Shown in pieces: positions 18,085 to 26,944 of a stretch of DNA of 64,000 nt (positions are counted from its first letter, which is position 1; each line of letters starts with the position of its first letter). Made by a program: the position numbers and the translations under genes. Origin of the DNA: Actinomadura citrea (GTDB lineage: Bacteria; Actinomycetota; Actinomycetes; Streptosporangiales; Streptosporangiaceae); contig NZ_JACCBT010000001.1 of NCBI RefSeq assembly GCF_013409045.1, forward strand, positions 7,790,669 through 7,854,668, given 5' to 3'. The notes under the pieces are model-generated. The model had not been told where the DNA came from, ran no database searches, and saw only the letters and a list, made by a program, of their open reading frames with translations.

Positions 18085-19230
18085 ATGAGTTCGTCCGTTC
18101 CGTTCACGGTTCCGTCGGTGTCGGGTGAGGTGGCCGACGCCGTCGTCAAGGTGCTCGACTCGGGCTGGATCACGACGGGGCCGCAGACGGCCGCGTTCGA
18201 GCAGGAGTTCGCCGACCACCTGGGGGCCGCGCACGTCGTCGCGGTCTCCTCGTGCACGGCCGCGCTGGAGCTTTGCCTGCGCGCACTGGACCTCCCCCCG
18301 GGTTCGGCGGTGCTGACGCCGAGCCTGACGTTCTGCGGTGCGATCAACGCGATCCTGCACGCGGGGCACCGGCCCATGCTGGTCGACATCGACGAGGACA
18401 CGCTGGTCCCGAGCCCCGGGACGGTCGGGGCGGCGGCCGGCCGCACCGTTCCCGCGGCGATGATCGTTCAGAACCAGGGCGGCTACCCGGTGGACGTCGC
18501 GGCGCTCGCCGCGGCGGCGGGCCTCGACCGGACGAAGGTCGTCGAGGACGCGGCCCACGGCCCCGGCGCCGGACGCGGCGGCAGACCGGTCGGGTCGGAG
18601 TCGTTCGCGGCGTGCTTCTCCTTCTACGCCACCAAGAACATGCCGATCGGCGAGGGCGGCGCGGTGGCGTCCAGCGACGGGGAGTTCGCCGACCGGGTCC
18701 GCGCGATGCGGATGCACGGGATGAGCAAGGACTCGTGGAAGCGGTACCTGCCCGGCGGCAGCTGGCGGTACGACGTGAAGACGGTAGGGCTGAAGGCCAA
18801 CATGACCGACGTCCAGGCGGCGATCGGGCGGGCGCAGCTCGCGGCGCTGCCGGGCTGGCAGCGGGACCGCGTCGAGATCGCGGCACGCTACGACGCCGCG
18901 CTCGGGGCCCTGCCCGGCCTCGTCCTGCCCCAGCGGAACCTGGACGGCATCGGGCACGCCTGGCACCTCTACCAGGTCCGGGTGCCGGACCGGGACGCGA
19001 TCAGCGCGGAGCTGGAGGCGGCGGGCGTCGCGACGTCCGTGCACTTCATCCCGGCGAACCAGATGACGGCCTACCAGCGGATCCTGGGCACTGAAGAATG
19101 CGGGCGCGTGCCGGTGACCGACCGGGTCGGCGAGGAGCTGCTGTCGCTGCCGCTCTATCCGGGGCTGTCGGCCGACGGCGTCGAACGCGTCGTCGCCGCC
19201 CTCTCCGCGGCGCTGCGGAACCGGAGCTGA
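18085..19230 (+). CDS. DegT/DnrJ/EryC1/StrS family sugar aminotransferase
   Basis: The 381-residue PLP enzyme shows the family pattern: SSCTAALELCLRALDLPPG, VVEDAAHGPGA, and the Schiff-base lysine in SFYATKNMPIGEGG. Members usually convert a keto-sugar nucleotide to an amino sugar. It begins four bases after the wzz-like stop, with the SD site AAGGGG overlapping that stop, so it is operonic. It implies that the polysaccharide contains an aminodeoxy sugar. The keto-sugar-forming dehydratase is not in the window. Confidence 0.87.
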   Translation: MSSSVPFTVPSVSGEVADAVVKVLDSGWITTGPQTAAFEQEFADHLGAAHVVAVSSCTAALELCLRALDLPPGSAVLTPSLTFCGAINAILHAGHRPMLVDIDEDTLVPSPGTVGAAAGRTVPAAMIVQNQGGYPVDVAALAAAAGLDRTKVVEDAAHGPGAGRGGRPVGSESFAACFSFYATKNMPIGEGGAVASSDGEFADRVRAMRMHGMSKDSWKRYLPGGSWRYDVKTVGLKANMTDVQAAIGRAQLAALPGWQRDRVEIAARYDAALGALPGLVLPQRNLDGIGHAWHLYQVRVPDRDAISAELEAAGVATSVHFIPANQMTAYQRILGTEECGRVPVTDRVGEELLSLPLYPGLSADGVERVVAALSAALRNRS

Positions 19231-19297
19231 CCGTGCGAGGACTCCTGCCGCGACGACGCGGGGCGCGGCCCCTTCCCCATCGGTCTGCGAGGTGCGC

Positions 19298-20518
19298 GTG
19301 AGCACCCCACGCAAGCTCAGAGTCGCCACGGTGATCACCCGGTTCAACGGGGGCGCCGGCCAGGTCGCGCTGAACGGCGCGCTGGCGCTGCCGGACGGCG
19401 GCTACGAGCGCACGATCGTCACCGGCGGCGTCGGCATGGACAGCACGGCCTCCTCCACCGGCAACGGCGTCCTCTGCGGGGACGAGGCCGTCGCCAACGC
19501 CGCCGCCGGTGACCTCACCCGGCAGGCCCACGCGGCCGGAATGGAGATCGTCCAGGTGGGGCCGCTGGTGCCGCAGGTGTCGCCGCGCGACGACCTCGCC
19601 GCGCTGCGGACGCTGACCCGGGTCCTGGCGGAGGGACGGTACGACGTCGTCCACACCCACAGCGCGAAGGGCGGCGTGCTCGGACGGATCGCGGCGGCCC
19701 GCGCGGGCGTCCCCCGCATCGTCCACACCTGGCACGGATTCCCGTTCAACGAGTTCCAGTCACGGGCGCGGCGACACCTCTACATAGGCCTCGAACGGAT
19801 CGCGGCCAGGCGCACCGACGCGTTCCTCGCGATCGGGTCGGAGACGGTGACGACGGCGCTGCGGCTCGGGCTGACCACGCCGGAGCGGGTCCGGCTGTCC
19901 TGGCCGGCCGTGGACGTGGACGCCTACGCGACCGCGCCCGGCTCCCGCGCGCAGGCCCGCCGCCGCCTCGGCCTGCCGCTCGGCGTGAAGGTCGTCGGGT
20001 CGGTCGGGCGGCTGACGTTCCAGAAGGGGCCGGAGATCTTCGCGAGGGCGATCGCCCGGCTGCCGGACGACGTGTTCGGCCTGTGGGTCGGCGGCGGCCC
20101 GATGGCGGACGAGGTGGACGGGCTCACCGCCAGGCTCGGCATCGGCGAGCGGATGCGCTGGCTCGGGCACCGCGGGGACGTCGCCGACGTGCTGCCCGCC
20201 TTCGACGTGATGGCGATGGCGAGCCGCTGGGAGGGGCTCCCCTGCGTGCTGGTCGAGGCGATCGGGGCGGGGATCCCGCTGGTCGCGACGGCCGTCCCGT
20301 CCAACCAGGACCTCGTGCTCGCCGGGGAGACCGGCATGCTCGTCCCGCCCGAGGAGCCGGACGGGCTCGCCGCCGCGGTGTCGGCGCTGCTGAACGACCC
20401 GTCCGCCGCCGCGCGGATGGCGGAGCGGGCCCGGGCCCGGGTCGGCGCATGGTTCTCGCCCGGGTACCTCGGGACCGTCCTGGACGAGACCTACCGAGGC
20501 GACTCCAGCCGCCCATGA
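19298..20518 (+). CDS. Glycosyltransferase family 4 (GT4)
   Basis: This 406-residue GT-B enzyme has an N-terminal acceptor domain (VATVITRFNGGAGQVALNGA, VVHTHSAKGGVLGRIAA) and a C-terminal nucleotide-sugar domain with GRLTFQKGPEIFARAI and the EX7E-type region SRWEGLPCVLVEAIGAGIPLVAT. It should add a sugar to the lipid-linked repeat unit at the inner membrane face. GTG 19298 lies five bases after a GAGG site; GTG 19292 would overlap that site. Its stop overlaps the next start as ATGA. Confidence 0.87.
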   Translation: MSTPRKLRVATVITRFNGGAGQVALNGALALPDGGYERTIVTGGVGMDSTASSTGNGVLCGDEAVANAAAGDLTRQAHAAGMEIVQVGPLVPQVSPRDDLAALRTLTRVLAEGRYDVVHTHSAKGGVLGRIAAARAGVPRIVHTWHGFPFNEFQSRARRHLYIGLERIAARRTDAFLAIGSETVTTALRLGLTTPERVRLSWPAVDVDAYATAPGSRAQARRRLGLPLGVKVVGSVGRLTFQKGPEIFARAIARLPDDVFGLWVGGGPMADEVDGLTARLGIGERMRWLGHRGDVADVLPAFDVMAMASRWEGLPCVLVEAIGAGIPLVATAVPSNQDLVLAGETGMLVPPEEPDGLAAAVSALLNDPSAAARMAERARARVGAWFSPGYLGTVLDETYRGDSSRP

Positions 20519-23211
20519 CCACGGTGATCGAGGCCCCGCCCGCCGCGCCGCCGCCGCTGAGGCGCCGCCCGAGGCCGGCGGCCGTCGTGCTGGTCGCGGG
20601 CATCGCCTCGCTGCCGATGCTGATGCCGGCCGGCCTCGCGCCGGGCCCCGGCAACACCGGGCTGCCCGACCTCGCGCTGGTCGGCCTCATCGCGACGACG
20701 CTGGTGTGGGCGGGCACCCGCGGGCTCCCGGTCCGGTGGCCGTTCCTCGTCCCGACCCTGATGACGATCATCGCGGGCGGGATCGCCGCCATCGTCAACG
20801 AGGCCGGCGCGCTGACCCTGATCAAGGACATGTTCGTGCTGCTGTGGGCGGTGGGGATCGCCAACCTCGGCCGCGACCCGGCGCTGCTGAGGGTCGCGCT
20901 CCGCGCGTTCGTCCGGATCGGGACGTGCTACGCCGCCGTCATGATCGTCGGCTTCGTGCTCGGCATCGAGGCGCTGTCCGGCAAGCAGATCGACGGCGAG
21001 CGCGCGATGTTCACGTTCGGCGACGCGAACTACGCGTCCAACTGGTTCATCTGCGTCTTCTTCGTCGCCCGCGCGACCCGTCACCCGGAGGCCCGGGGGA
21101 AGCGGTGGGCGGTCTGCGGGATCCTGCTCGCGGCCGAGCTCCTCACCGGCTCGAACGGCGGTCTGCTCGCGCTCTCCGTCGGGGTCCTGCTCGGCCACCT
21201 GTTCCGGCTGTTCCGCGAGGGCAGGGCGCACCACGCGATCGCCGTCGGCCTGTTCGCCGTGTTCGTGGGCGGGACCGGCGTCGCGGTCGTCACCCAGGTG
21301 GACATCCAGCCGTTCCTGGACCAGGCGAGCCAGGCGTCTCCGATCCTGCGCGACTCCATCGGGCGGACGACCGGGGAGAGCACGAACTCGCGCGGCACGG
21401 TCCTCTCCACCACCCTCCAGATGACCGGCGACCAGACGCACCCGTGGGGCATCGGGCCCGGCCAGACCGAGCGGCAGATGCTGGTGCGGCAGGAGACCTA
21501 CGTCCGGGAGGCGCACAACGACTACGTCGCCGCGGTCCTGGAGCGCGGTTTCCTCGGGGGCGTCGCGCTCGTCGTGCTGGTCTTCGTCCTCCTGCTGAAG
21601 TGCGTGCGGATCGCCCGCCGGAACGCGCTGACCGGCGAGTACGCGCGGCTCGTCCCGCATCCCGAACTGTTCGGCGCGCTCGTCGCCGTCTTCCTCGTCT
21701 CCGGCCTCTTCTACGAGACGCTGCACTACCGCCACGGCTGGGCGATCTTCGGCCTGATCGCCGCGCTCGAACTCTTCGGACGCGGCGGTGACTCCCGCAT
21801 CCGCCGTCGCGTCCGCCCGCAGGCGACCACGTCCGCCGTTCCATCGGCCGTGCGGCGCCCCCTGGCGAAACGGAACGGCGCGGCGGTCATCGCGCCGCCC
21901 TCCGGAGCCGGCCCACCGGAGCCCGGGGCCGAGGGCAGGACGAGGAGCGCGCGGCGCAGGCTGCTGGCACTGGTCGCGGGGAACGTGGCGGGGCGGGTCG
22001 GCGCACTCGCCTCGCTCGGCGTGGCGACGATCCTGGTGGCGCGGATCGGCGGGCCCGAACTCGTCGGCGCCTTCACGCTCGTCCGGATCCTGCCGGGGCT
22101 GCTGTGCCAGCTGTCCAGCGCCGGGCTGCCGGGCGCCGCGCCGTTCTTCCTCGCCCGGAGCGACTACGACCAGAGCCGGGTGCGGCCCACGCTGGCGTGG
22201 CTGACCGTGATCGGCGCGACCGTCTCCGCCGTCGGCTGGCTGGCGCTCAGCCCGCTGGTCTACCTGGTGTTCTTCAAGTCGTTCGGACTCTGGGTCGCGG
22301 TCGCCGCCGCAGCGCCGTCCTTCACGCAGGGCTTCGTCTCGGTCGGCAAGGGCCTGCTGCAGGGGACCGACGACCAGCCCGGCGCGAGCCTCGCCATCGC
22401 CGTCGAGGAGTTCGTGTTCCTGCCGATCTACCTCATGCTCCTCACCGGCTGGTACGGGCCCGGCGCTCTGATCAGCGGTCTGGTGCTCGCCGACGTCGCC
22501 GCCGCCGCCTGGATCGCGCGGCGGCTGGCGCGGCGCGGGTTCTTCGCAGGGTGGGGACGTCCCGACCGGCGGCTCGGCAGGTCCATCGCCGGGTACGGGC
22601 TCCGCGGCTACCTCGGCCAGCTCATCGACCTCCTGCAACTGCGGTTCGACATGGCGCTGCTCGGCGCGCTGGCCGGGCCGAAGGTCCTCGGCGTGTACAC
22701 GGTCGCGAGCAAGTTCGCCGAGCTCGTGCAGCTTCCAGGGCTCGCGGTCAACTACATCCTGTATCCGGACTTCGCCAAGGACGACCGGGACACCGCGACC
22801 AGGCGGACGTCCCGCCTGATCCTGCCCGCGCTCGGCGTGTCGGCCCTGGCCGCGCTGCCGCTCGCCCTCATCGCCGGGACCGCGCTGCCCTGGATCTTCG
22901 GCGACGTGTTCGACGACGCGGTCGTGCCCACCTACATCCGGCTCGCCGGCGTCGTGACGTTCGGGGTCACCGGGCTCATCATGGCCTACCTGTACGGGGT
23001 CGGACGGCCGGGCGCCGCGTCCGCGGGGCAGGGCATCGGGCTCGCGGTCGTCGTCGTCCTCGGCGCGGTCCTGATCCCCGCGCACGGCGCGATCGGCGCC
23101 GCGGTCGCCACGTCCGTCTCCTTCGTCGCCACCACGGCGGCGCTGCTGGTCTGGTTCCGGCGCGCCGGGAAGACCGTGCCCGTGACCCCCGCACCCGAAG
23201 ACAAGGGGTGA
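20515..23211 (+). CDS. Fusion of O-antigen ligase/Wzy-type polymerase and Wzx-type flippase
   Basis: This single 898-residue open frame carries two membrane modules. Residues ~25-425 have about 10-11 helices and resemble O-antigen ligase/Wzy polymerases, with a large external loop (about 270-340) containing the HPWGIGPGQTE and REAHNDYVAAVLERGFLGG segments typical of that family. After a Pro/Arg-rich linker (~425-480), residues 480-898 form a polysaccharide flippase with about 12-14 helices (NVAGRVGALASLGVATILVARIGG, LLGALAGPKVLGVYTVASKFAELV). The two roles are normally separate genes. The start at 20515 overlaps the GT4 stop (ATGA). No stop codon or convincing internal start lies in the linker. 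Confidence 0.8.
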   Translation: MTTVIEAPPAAPPPLRRRPRPAAVVLVAGIASLPMLMPAGLAPGPGNTGLPDLALVGLIATTLVWAGTRGLPVRWPFLVPTLMTIIAGGIAAIVNEAGALTLIKDMFVLLWAVGIANLGRDPALLRVALRAFVRIGTCYAAVMIVGFVLGIEALSGKQIDGERAMFTFGDANYASNWFICVFFVARATRHPEARGKRWAVCGILLAAELLTGSNGGLLALSVGVLLGHLFRLFREGRAHHAIAVGLFAVFVGGTGVAVVTQVDIQPFLDQASQASPILRDSIGRTTGESTNSRGTVLSTTLQMTGDQTHPWGIGPGQTERQMLVRQETYVREAHNDYVAAVLERGFLGGVALVVLVFVLLLKCVRIARRNALTGEYARLVPHPELFGALVAVFLVSGLFYETLHYRHGWAIFGLIAALELFGRGGDSRIRRRVRPQATTSAVPSAVRRPLAKRNGAAVIAPPSGAGPPEPGAEGRTRSARRRLLALVAGNVAGRVGALASLGVATILVARIGGPELVGAFTLVRILPGLLCQLSSAGLPGAAPFFLARSDYDQSRVRPTLAWLTVIGATVSAVGWLALSPLVYLVFFKSFGLWVAVAAAAPSFTQGFVSVGKGLLQGTDDQPGASLAIAVEEFVFLPIYLMLLTGWYGPGALISGLVLADVAAAAWIARRLARRGFFAGWGRPDRRLGRSIAGYGLRGYLGQLIDLLQLRFDMALLGALAGPKVLGVYTVASKFAELVQLPGLAVNYILYPDFAKDDRDTATRRTSRLILPALGVSALAALPLALIAGTALPWIFGDVFDDAVVPTYIRLAGVVTFGVTGLIMAYLYGVGRPGAASAGQGIGLAVVVVLGAVLIPAHGAIGAAVATSVSFVATTAALLVWFRRAGKTVPVTPAPEDKG

Positions 23212-23213
23212 TC

Positions 23214-23963
23214 ATGTCCGAGTTCGCGAGCCGTCCCGTCGACACGTCCGACGGCGTTTCCCCGTCCACCGCGCGCCGGGTGCTGGACGTCGTAGGCGCG
23301 GTCGCCGGGCTGCTGCTCCTCAGCGTCCCGCTGTTGGGCATCTACCTGCTGGTACGGCTGTCCAGCCCGGGGCCGGGCGTGTTCCGGCAGACGCGGGTCG
23401 GGCAGGGCGGGCGGCCGTTCACCATGTACAAGTTCCGGACGATGAGGCAGGGCGTCGGCGGCCTCACCGTCACCGCCAACTGCGACCCGCGCCTGACGAG
23501 GACCGGAAAGATCCTGCGCCGGTGGTCGCTGGACGAGCTGCCCCAGCTGGTGAACGTCCTGCGCGGCCAGATGACCCTCGTCGGGCCGCGCCCGGAGACC
23601 TACGACCTCGCCGTCCACTACGACGGGCGGTGCCGCTGGATCTTCGACCACCGGCCCGGCCTGACGGGCGTGTCCGAAGTCCGGTTCCGCGACTTCGACG
23701 TGCTCGGCCCCGGCGAGGAGGTCGACCTCGCCGGCTACATCGACCGGATCGTCCCGGCGCGGGTCGCGGTCGACGCCGTCTACCTGCGGGACCCGTCGAT
23801 GCGGGCCACGCTCGGCGCGCTCTGGGACACCGTCCGGCACATCCTCGGCTTCACGATCCCGCCCCTCCGGGTGGACGCCGCCGGGGCCGTCCACCAGACC
23901 ACCGTCGAGGGGGCGCGGGAGCAGCCGGTGCGCACCGCCGAGGAGCCCGGCTCCGCAGCCTGA
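23214..23963 (+). CDS. Polyprenyl-phosphate phosphoglycosyl transferase (bacterial sugar transferase)
   Basis: The 249-residue protein has one N-terminal membrane helix (about 25-47) and the conserved monotopic PGT core: GRPFTMYKFRTM, RTGKILRRWSLDELPQLVNVLRGQMTLVGPRPE and HRPGLTGVSEV. This family transfers a sugar-1-phosphate to undecaprenyl phosphate, the first step of repeat-unit synthesis. ATG 23214 comes three bases after the fusion gene's stop, with GGGGTG as SD. It is likely the initiating transferase of the locus. The C-terminal ~40 residues are variable. Confidence 0.9.
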   Translation: MSEFASRPVDTSDGVSPSTARRVLDVVGAVAGLLLLSVPLLGIYLLVRLSSPGPGVFRQTRVGQGGRPFTMYKFRTMRQGVGGLTVTANCDPRLTRTGKILRRWSLDELPQLVNVLRGQMTLVGPRPETYDLAVHYDGRCRWIFDHRPGLTGVSEVRFRDFDVLGPGEEVDLAGYIDRIVPARVAVDAVYLRDPSMRATLGALWDTVRHILGFTIPPLRVDAAGAVHQTTVEGAREQPVRTAEEPGSAA

Positions 23964-23989
23964 CCATCGCCTTCGGGGAGTGACGCGGG

Positions 23990-24910
23990 ATGGACGTCCA
24001 GGACGCCCGATTCAAGATCGCGGCGACCGCCGCGGCGGTCGTGCTCGCGGCCGGATTCCTTCTCCTCCTGCAGAACCGGACGTCCGCCCAGCGGCCGTAC
24101 CGGGGGCCGGCCGCCACGCCGGGGACGCCCGCCACCGAGCCCGGGAAGACCCGCCGGATCGCCTTGAACACCGGGCCGTCCGACTATCCGCGGCTCCGGG
24201 CGCTCGGCTACGACCTGGTGGACGTCAAGGCGGACCCGGCGCTCGTCGCCGGGGTCCCCGCCGGCATGCAGGCGCTGCTCTGGGTCGGCAACTTCACCTG
24301 CGGCGACTTCGAGCTCGGCTGGGAGGCGTTCGAGCGGGCCGTCCAGCGGTTCGGGCGCGACCCGAAGGTGTACGGGTGGTACCTGTCGGACGAGCCGAAC
24401 ACCGGCGACTGCCCGGAGGTCGCCGGCGAGATCCGCCGCCGCGCCCGGCACATCGAGCGGAACGCACCCGGGCAGATCTCGTTCATCTCGCTGACGGACT
24501 GGCCGATGAGGGCGCTCACGCCGCGGCGCGTCGGCGTCGATCTGGTCGGCCTGGACCCCTACCCCTGCAAGGGTTCGCCGGAGACCCGGGAGCACTGCGA
24601 CATCGGGGCGATCGACCGGATGGTCCGGATGGCCGACGCCGCCGGCATCCCGCGCGCCAAGGTCGCGCCCGTCCTGCAGACGTTCGGGCAGAGCTGCACC
24701 AAGGGCGACAAGCAGTACTGGATGCCGACACGCGCCCAGTTCCGTACGATCCTCGCGCGCTGGGACCGGCTCGCGCCGCGGCCGCCGCTGGAGATCTCCT
24801 ACTCCTGGGGACGCCAGGAGGAGTGGGCCTGCCCCACCCTCGCGGACGCCTCCGGCGGCGCCCACCCCGACCTGCAGAGCCTCATGAGGGCCCGCAACAC
24901 GGCGCGCTGA
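23990..24910 (+). CDS. Membrane-anchored TIM-barrel, glycoside-hydrolase-like protein
   Basis: The 306-residue protein has an N-terminal membrane anchor or signal (residues ~8-27, AATAAAVVLAAGFLLLL) and a barrel-like domain with VYGWYLSDEPNTGDCPEV, VDLVGLDPYPC and LEISYSWGRQEEW. These acidic strand-end motifs resemble glycoside hydrolase clan-A-like folds, but I cannot assign a GH family. At the end of a polysaccharide operon it may trim or release the polymer outside the cell. Several cysteines suggest disulfides. Confidence 0.7.
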   Translation: MDVQDARFKIAATAAAVVLAAGFLLLLQNRTSAQRPYRGPAATPGTPATEPGKTRRIALNTGPSDYPRLRALGYDLVDVKADPALVAGVPAGMQALLWVGNFTCGDFELGWEAFERAVQRFGRDPKVYGWYLSDEPNTGDCPEVAGEIRRRARHIERNAPGQISFISLTDWPMRALTPRRVGVDLVGLDPYPCKGSPETREHCDIGAIDRMVRMADAAGIPRAKVAPVLQTFGQSCTKGDKQYWMPTRAQFRTILARWDRLAPRPPLEISYSWGRQEEWACPTLADASGGAHPDLQSLMRARNTAR

Positions 24911-24914
24911 GAGG

Positions 24915-25067
24915 TCAGCGTCCGCCGGGCTGGTCGGCCACGGCCGGATGCCGCGACTTCGACGGGACCGGGAACTCCAGCGACCCGAGCCTCAGGGCCA
25001 GGACCTCCATCACACCGACGGCCAGAATCAACGCGACGGCCATCAGGCCGAGCTTCCTGCGGTTCAA
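24915..25067 (-). CDS. Small single-span membrane protein (50 residues, TTG start)
   Basis: On the minus strand a TTG at 25067 follows AAGGGGTG with five-base spacing and opens a 50-codon frame ending at TGA 24915. The product starts NRRKLGLMAVALILAVGVMEVLA, a basic N-terminus and one hydrophobic helix, then a short polar tail (SKSRHPAVADQPGGR). It is tail-to-tail with the TIM-barrel gene, four bases apart. No family recognised. The good SD site and helix favour a real gene, but the length is close to chance. Confidence 0.45.
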   Translation of the reverse strand: MNRRKLGLMAVALILAVGVMEVLALRLGSLEFPVPSKSRHPAVADQPGGR

Positions 25068-25199
25068 CCGCGCACCCCTTTTAAACCCCCGGACAAGCAG
25101 GCAAAAAACTTAACACGCCATGATCTAAAACCCGTTCCGGATTCGCCTGTTTCTCACCCTTTGTAACGCCTTTGTGATCCTGTGCAGCCTGCGTCGCCG

Positions 25200-26762
25200 T
25201 CAGAGCGGTCGGCTGGTGAGGTTGGCGGCGCGGGCGTTGAGGCACTCGCCGGTGGCGAGGTCGAAGGCGAAGTTGTGGGCCAGGCAGTGGATCCGCCCGT
25301 CCCGGACGACCGCGCCGACCGCCAGGTCCTCCCCGGCGTGCGGGCAGTAGCGCGGAATGTCGTAGCGGGCGCCGCCGTCCGCGACGATGATGCGCTCGCT
25401 CTCGTCCCGTCCGGTCTCGTACGCCTCGACGGCGTTCAGCGCCGGCGCGTTCGCGTGCTTGAGCAGTCCGACCAGATGGTCGTTGTAGACGTCGGGGTCG
25501 CGGTAGAGGCTGAGCCGGAACGAGATGAGCAGGTCCTCCCACGCCATCCGGCCGGTGAGCACGCCGTCCAGCCATCGGGCCGCGGTGCTGATCCGGTAGT
25601 GCGGGCGGACGTCCGGGGACGCCTGCGCCACCGTGAGGCCGTCCGGTGAGAAGTCGACGTCCCAGACGCCGCCGTTCGGACCGGTGACCTCGAACCGGAC
25701 GATCATCGCGATCCGCCGGAGGAAGTAGTCGCTGAGCCCGCCGAGGTGCGCGAAGTGGGCGGTGAACCGGTCGAACAGGTCCGGGCCGGGCTCCGGGTGG
25801 CCCGCCAGCACGGCGGCGATGGCGTCGGCCCGGTCGGCGGCGTACCGCCTGAGGTAGTCGCCCCGGCCGGCGTCGGCGAAGGAGAACTCCGCCGAGACCG
25901 GGTCGCGGGTGATCTCCCCGGTGTCCAGGTCGACGGCGTCGCCCGGTTTGAAGCACTCCCAGCGCTGCCGCGGCAGATGCTCGCGCAGCCAGGCGGTGGC
26001 CGCCTCCGGGTCGCAGAACGCGCCGTCCGCCTGGTCGAGCACCCTGTTGAGATGGTCGACCTCGGCGTCCAGGAAGCACGGCGGCCCGGCGAACGGGGCC
26101 GCCAGCACGGGCTCGGTCTGCCGGACGAGCCGCTGCGTCGCGCGCAGCTTGGAGACGCGCTTGGCCATCGAGACCTCGGCCATCTCGGCGGCGGAGTACT
26201 CGTAGCAGATCGGGTGCCAGGACGCCCCGGACGTCTGCAGCGCCATCAGGTCGAGCCGGCCGCCCGCCATGTGCTTGGCCCGGCGGGCCTGCGCGGCGGT
26301 GAGCCGGGCGTCGTTGCAGTGCAGGATCCCGCGACCGTCCGCCACGATCAGAAAGGCGGCGTCGTGGCACATGGGCGACAGTTCGGGAATGACGGTGATC
26401 CAAGAGCCACGATTGTCCAGCGCGAATTTCTCCCACGGCTGGATTTCGATGACCTGGCGCCCGCCCGCGGCGGCCGCGATACGTTCCCGGAAGGCGGGTC
26501 CGGGGTAACACGGAATGAGGATCCGGGTTCGCGCGGGAAGTCGCTCGATGACCCACGGGTCGAAATGGTCGAGATGCTCGTGCGAGACCGCCACCCAGTC
26601 GGCGTCGAGCAACGGAGCGAGATCCAGGTGATCGTTTCTCGGGTACTGGTGCCAGGCGCCGAGAAAGGCCCCGGTCGGAGCGAACCACGGGTCCGCGAGC
26701 AGATGGAACGCGGCCGCGTCCACCGACACCCCCGCATGTCCGATAAATGTGACAGTCGGCAT
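25200..26762 (-). CDS. Metallo-beta-lactamase fold protein with C-terminal Rieske [2Fe-2S] domain
   Basis: This 520-residue protein joins an N-terminal UlaG-like MBL fold (MPTVTFIGHAGVSV, LADPWF, metal motif H61-E-H63-L-D65-H66) to a C-terminal Rieske centre with C473-P-H475, 17 residues, then C493-L-A-H496, all four ligands present. CMP-sialic acid hydroxylase combines the same two domains in the other order, so an iron-dependent hydroxylase is possible, but the substrate is unknown. The frame stays open upstream without a useful start; ATG 26762 fits the fold's first strand. The promoter region is AT-rich with repeated motifs. Confidence 0.8.
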   Translation of the reverse strand: MPTVTFIGHAGVSVDAAAFHLLADPWFAPTGAFLGAWHQYPRNDHLDLAPLLDADWVAVSHEHLDHFDPWVIERLPARTRILIPCYPGPAFRERIAAAAGGRQVIEIQPWEKFALDNRGSWITVIPELSPMCHDAAFLIVADGRGILHCNDARLTAAQARRAKHMAGGRLDLMALQTSGASWHPICYEYSAAEMAEVSMAKRVSKLRATQRLVRQTEPVLAAPFAGPPCFLDAEVDHLNRVLDQADGAFCDPEAATAWLREHLPRQRWECFKPGDAVDLDTGEITRDPVSAEFSFADAGRGDYLRRYAADRADAIAAVLAGHPEPGPDLFDRFTAHFAHLGGLSDYFLRRIAMIVRFEVTGPNGGVWDVDFSPDGLTVAQASPDVRPHYRISTAARWLDGVLTGRMAWEDLLISFRLSLYRDPDVYNDHLVGLLKHANAPALNAVEAYETGRDESERIIVADGGARYDIPRYCPHAGEDLAVGAVVRDGRIHCLAHNFAFDLATGECLNARAANLTSRPL

Positions 26763-26835
26763 GTCCAGACTGTCGCTCCCCGGCCCCGCCGGCACACCCG
26801 CCGGAGTGCGTAAAGCGACTACGCCCTCGACATGA

Positions 26836-26944
26836 AAGGGATATGCGCACAGTCTGGATATGTCCAGCAAGACGCCCCAAAAAAAGATCGAGTTTACACT
26901 CCCTACGGAATGACCACTTCCGGACATAAGGGATATATCGCTGC
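26836..26944. promoter_or_regulatory. AT-rich promoter region with repeated and palindromic motifs
   Basis: The 255-base gap between the MBL-Rieske and kinase genes is AT-rich. It holds AAGGGATAT twice (26836-26844, 26928-26936) and the palindrome CTGGA-TATG-TCCAG (26854-26867). CAGTCTGGATAT (26850-26861) is also a 10/12 inverted match to the 12 bases at the start of the MBL gene (26761-26772). Probably promoters for both directions with binding sites for one regulator. Confidence 0.45.

Noticed and set aside
20491..23085. 864-codon minus-strand frame opposite the Wzy-Wzx gene
   Set aside because: The composition is charged and repetitive with no hydrophobic segments or motifs; the plus strand encodes evident membrane helices.
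15956..24910. The cluster as a secondary-metabolite (PKS/NRPS) locus
   Set aside because: There are no ketosynthase, adenylation or carrier domains; all genes fit polysaccharide synthesis. The P450 genes lie outside it.
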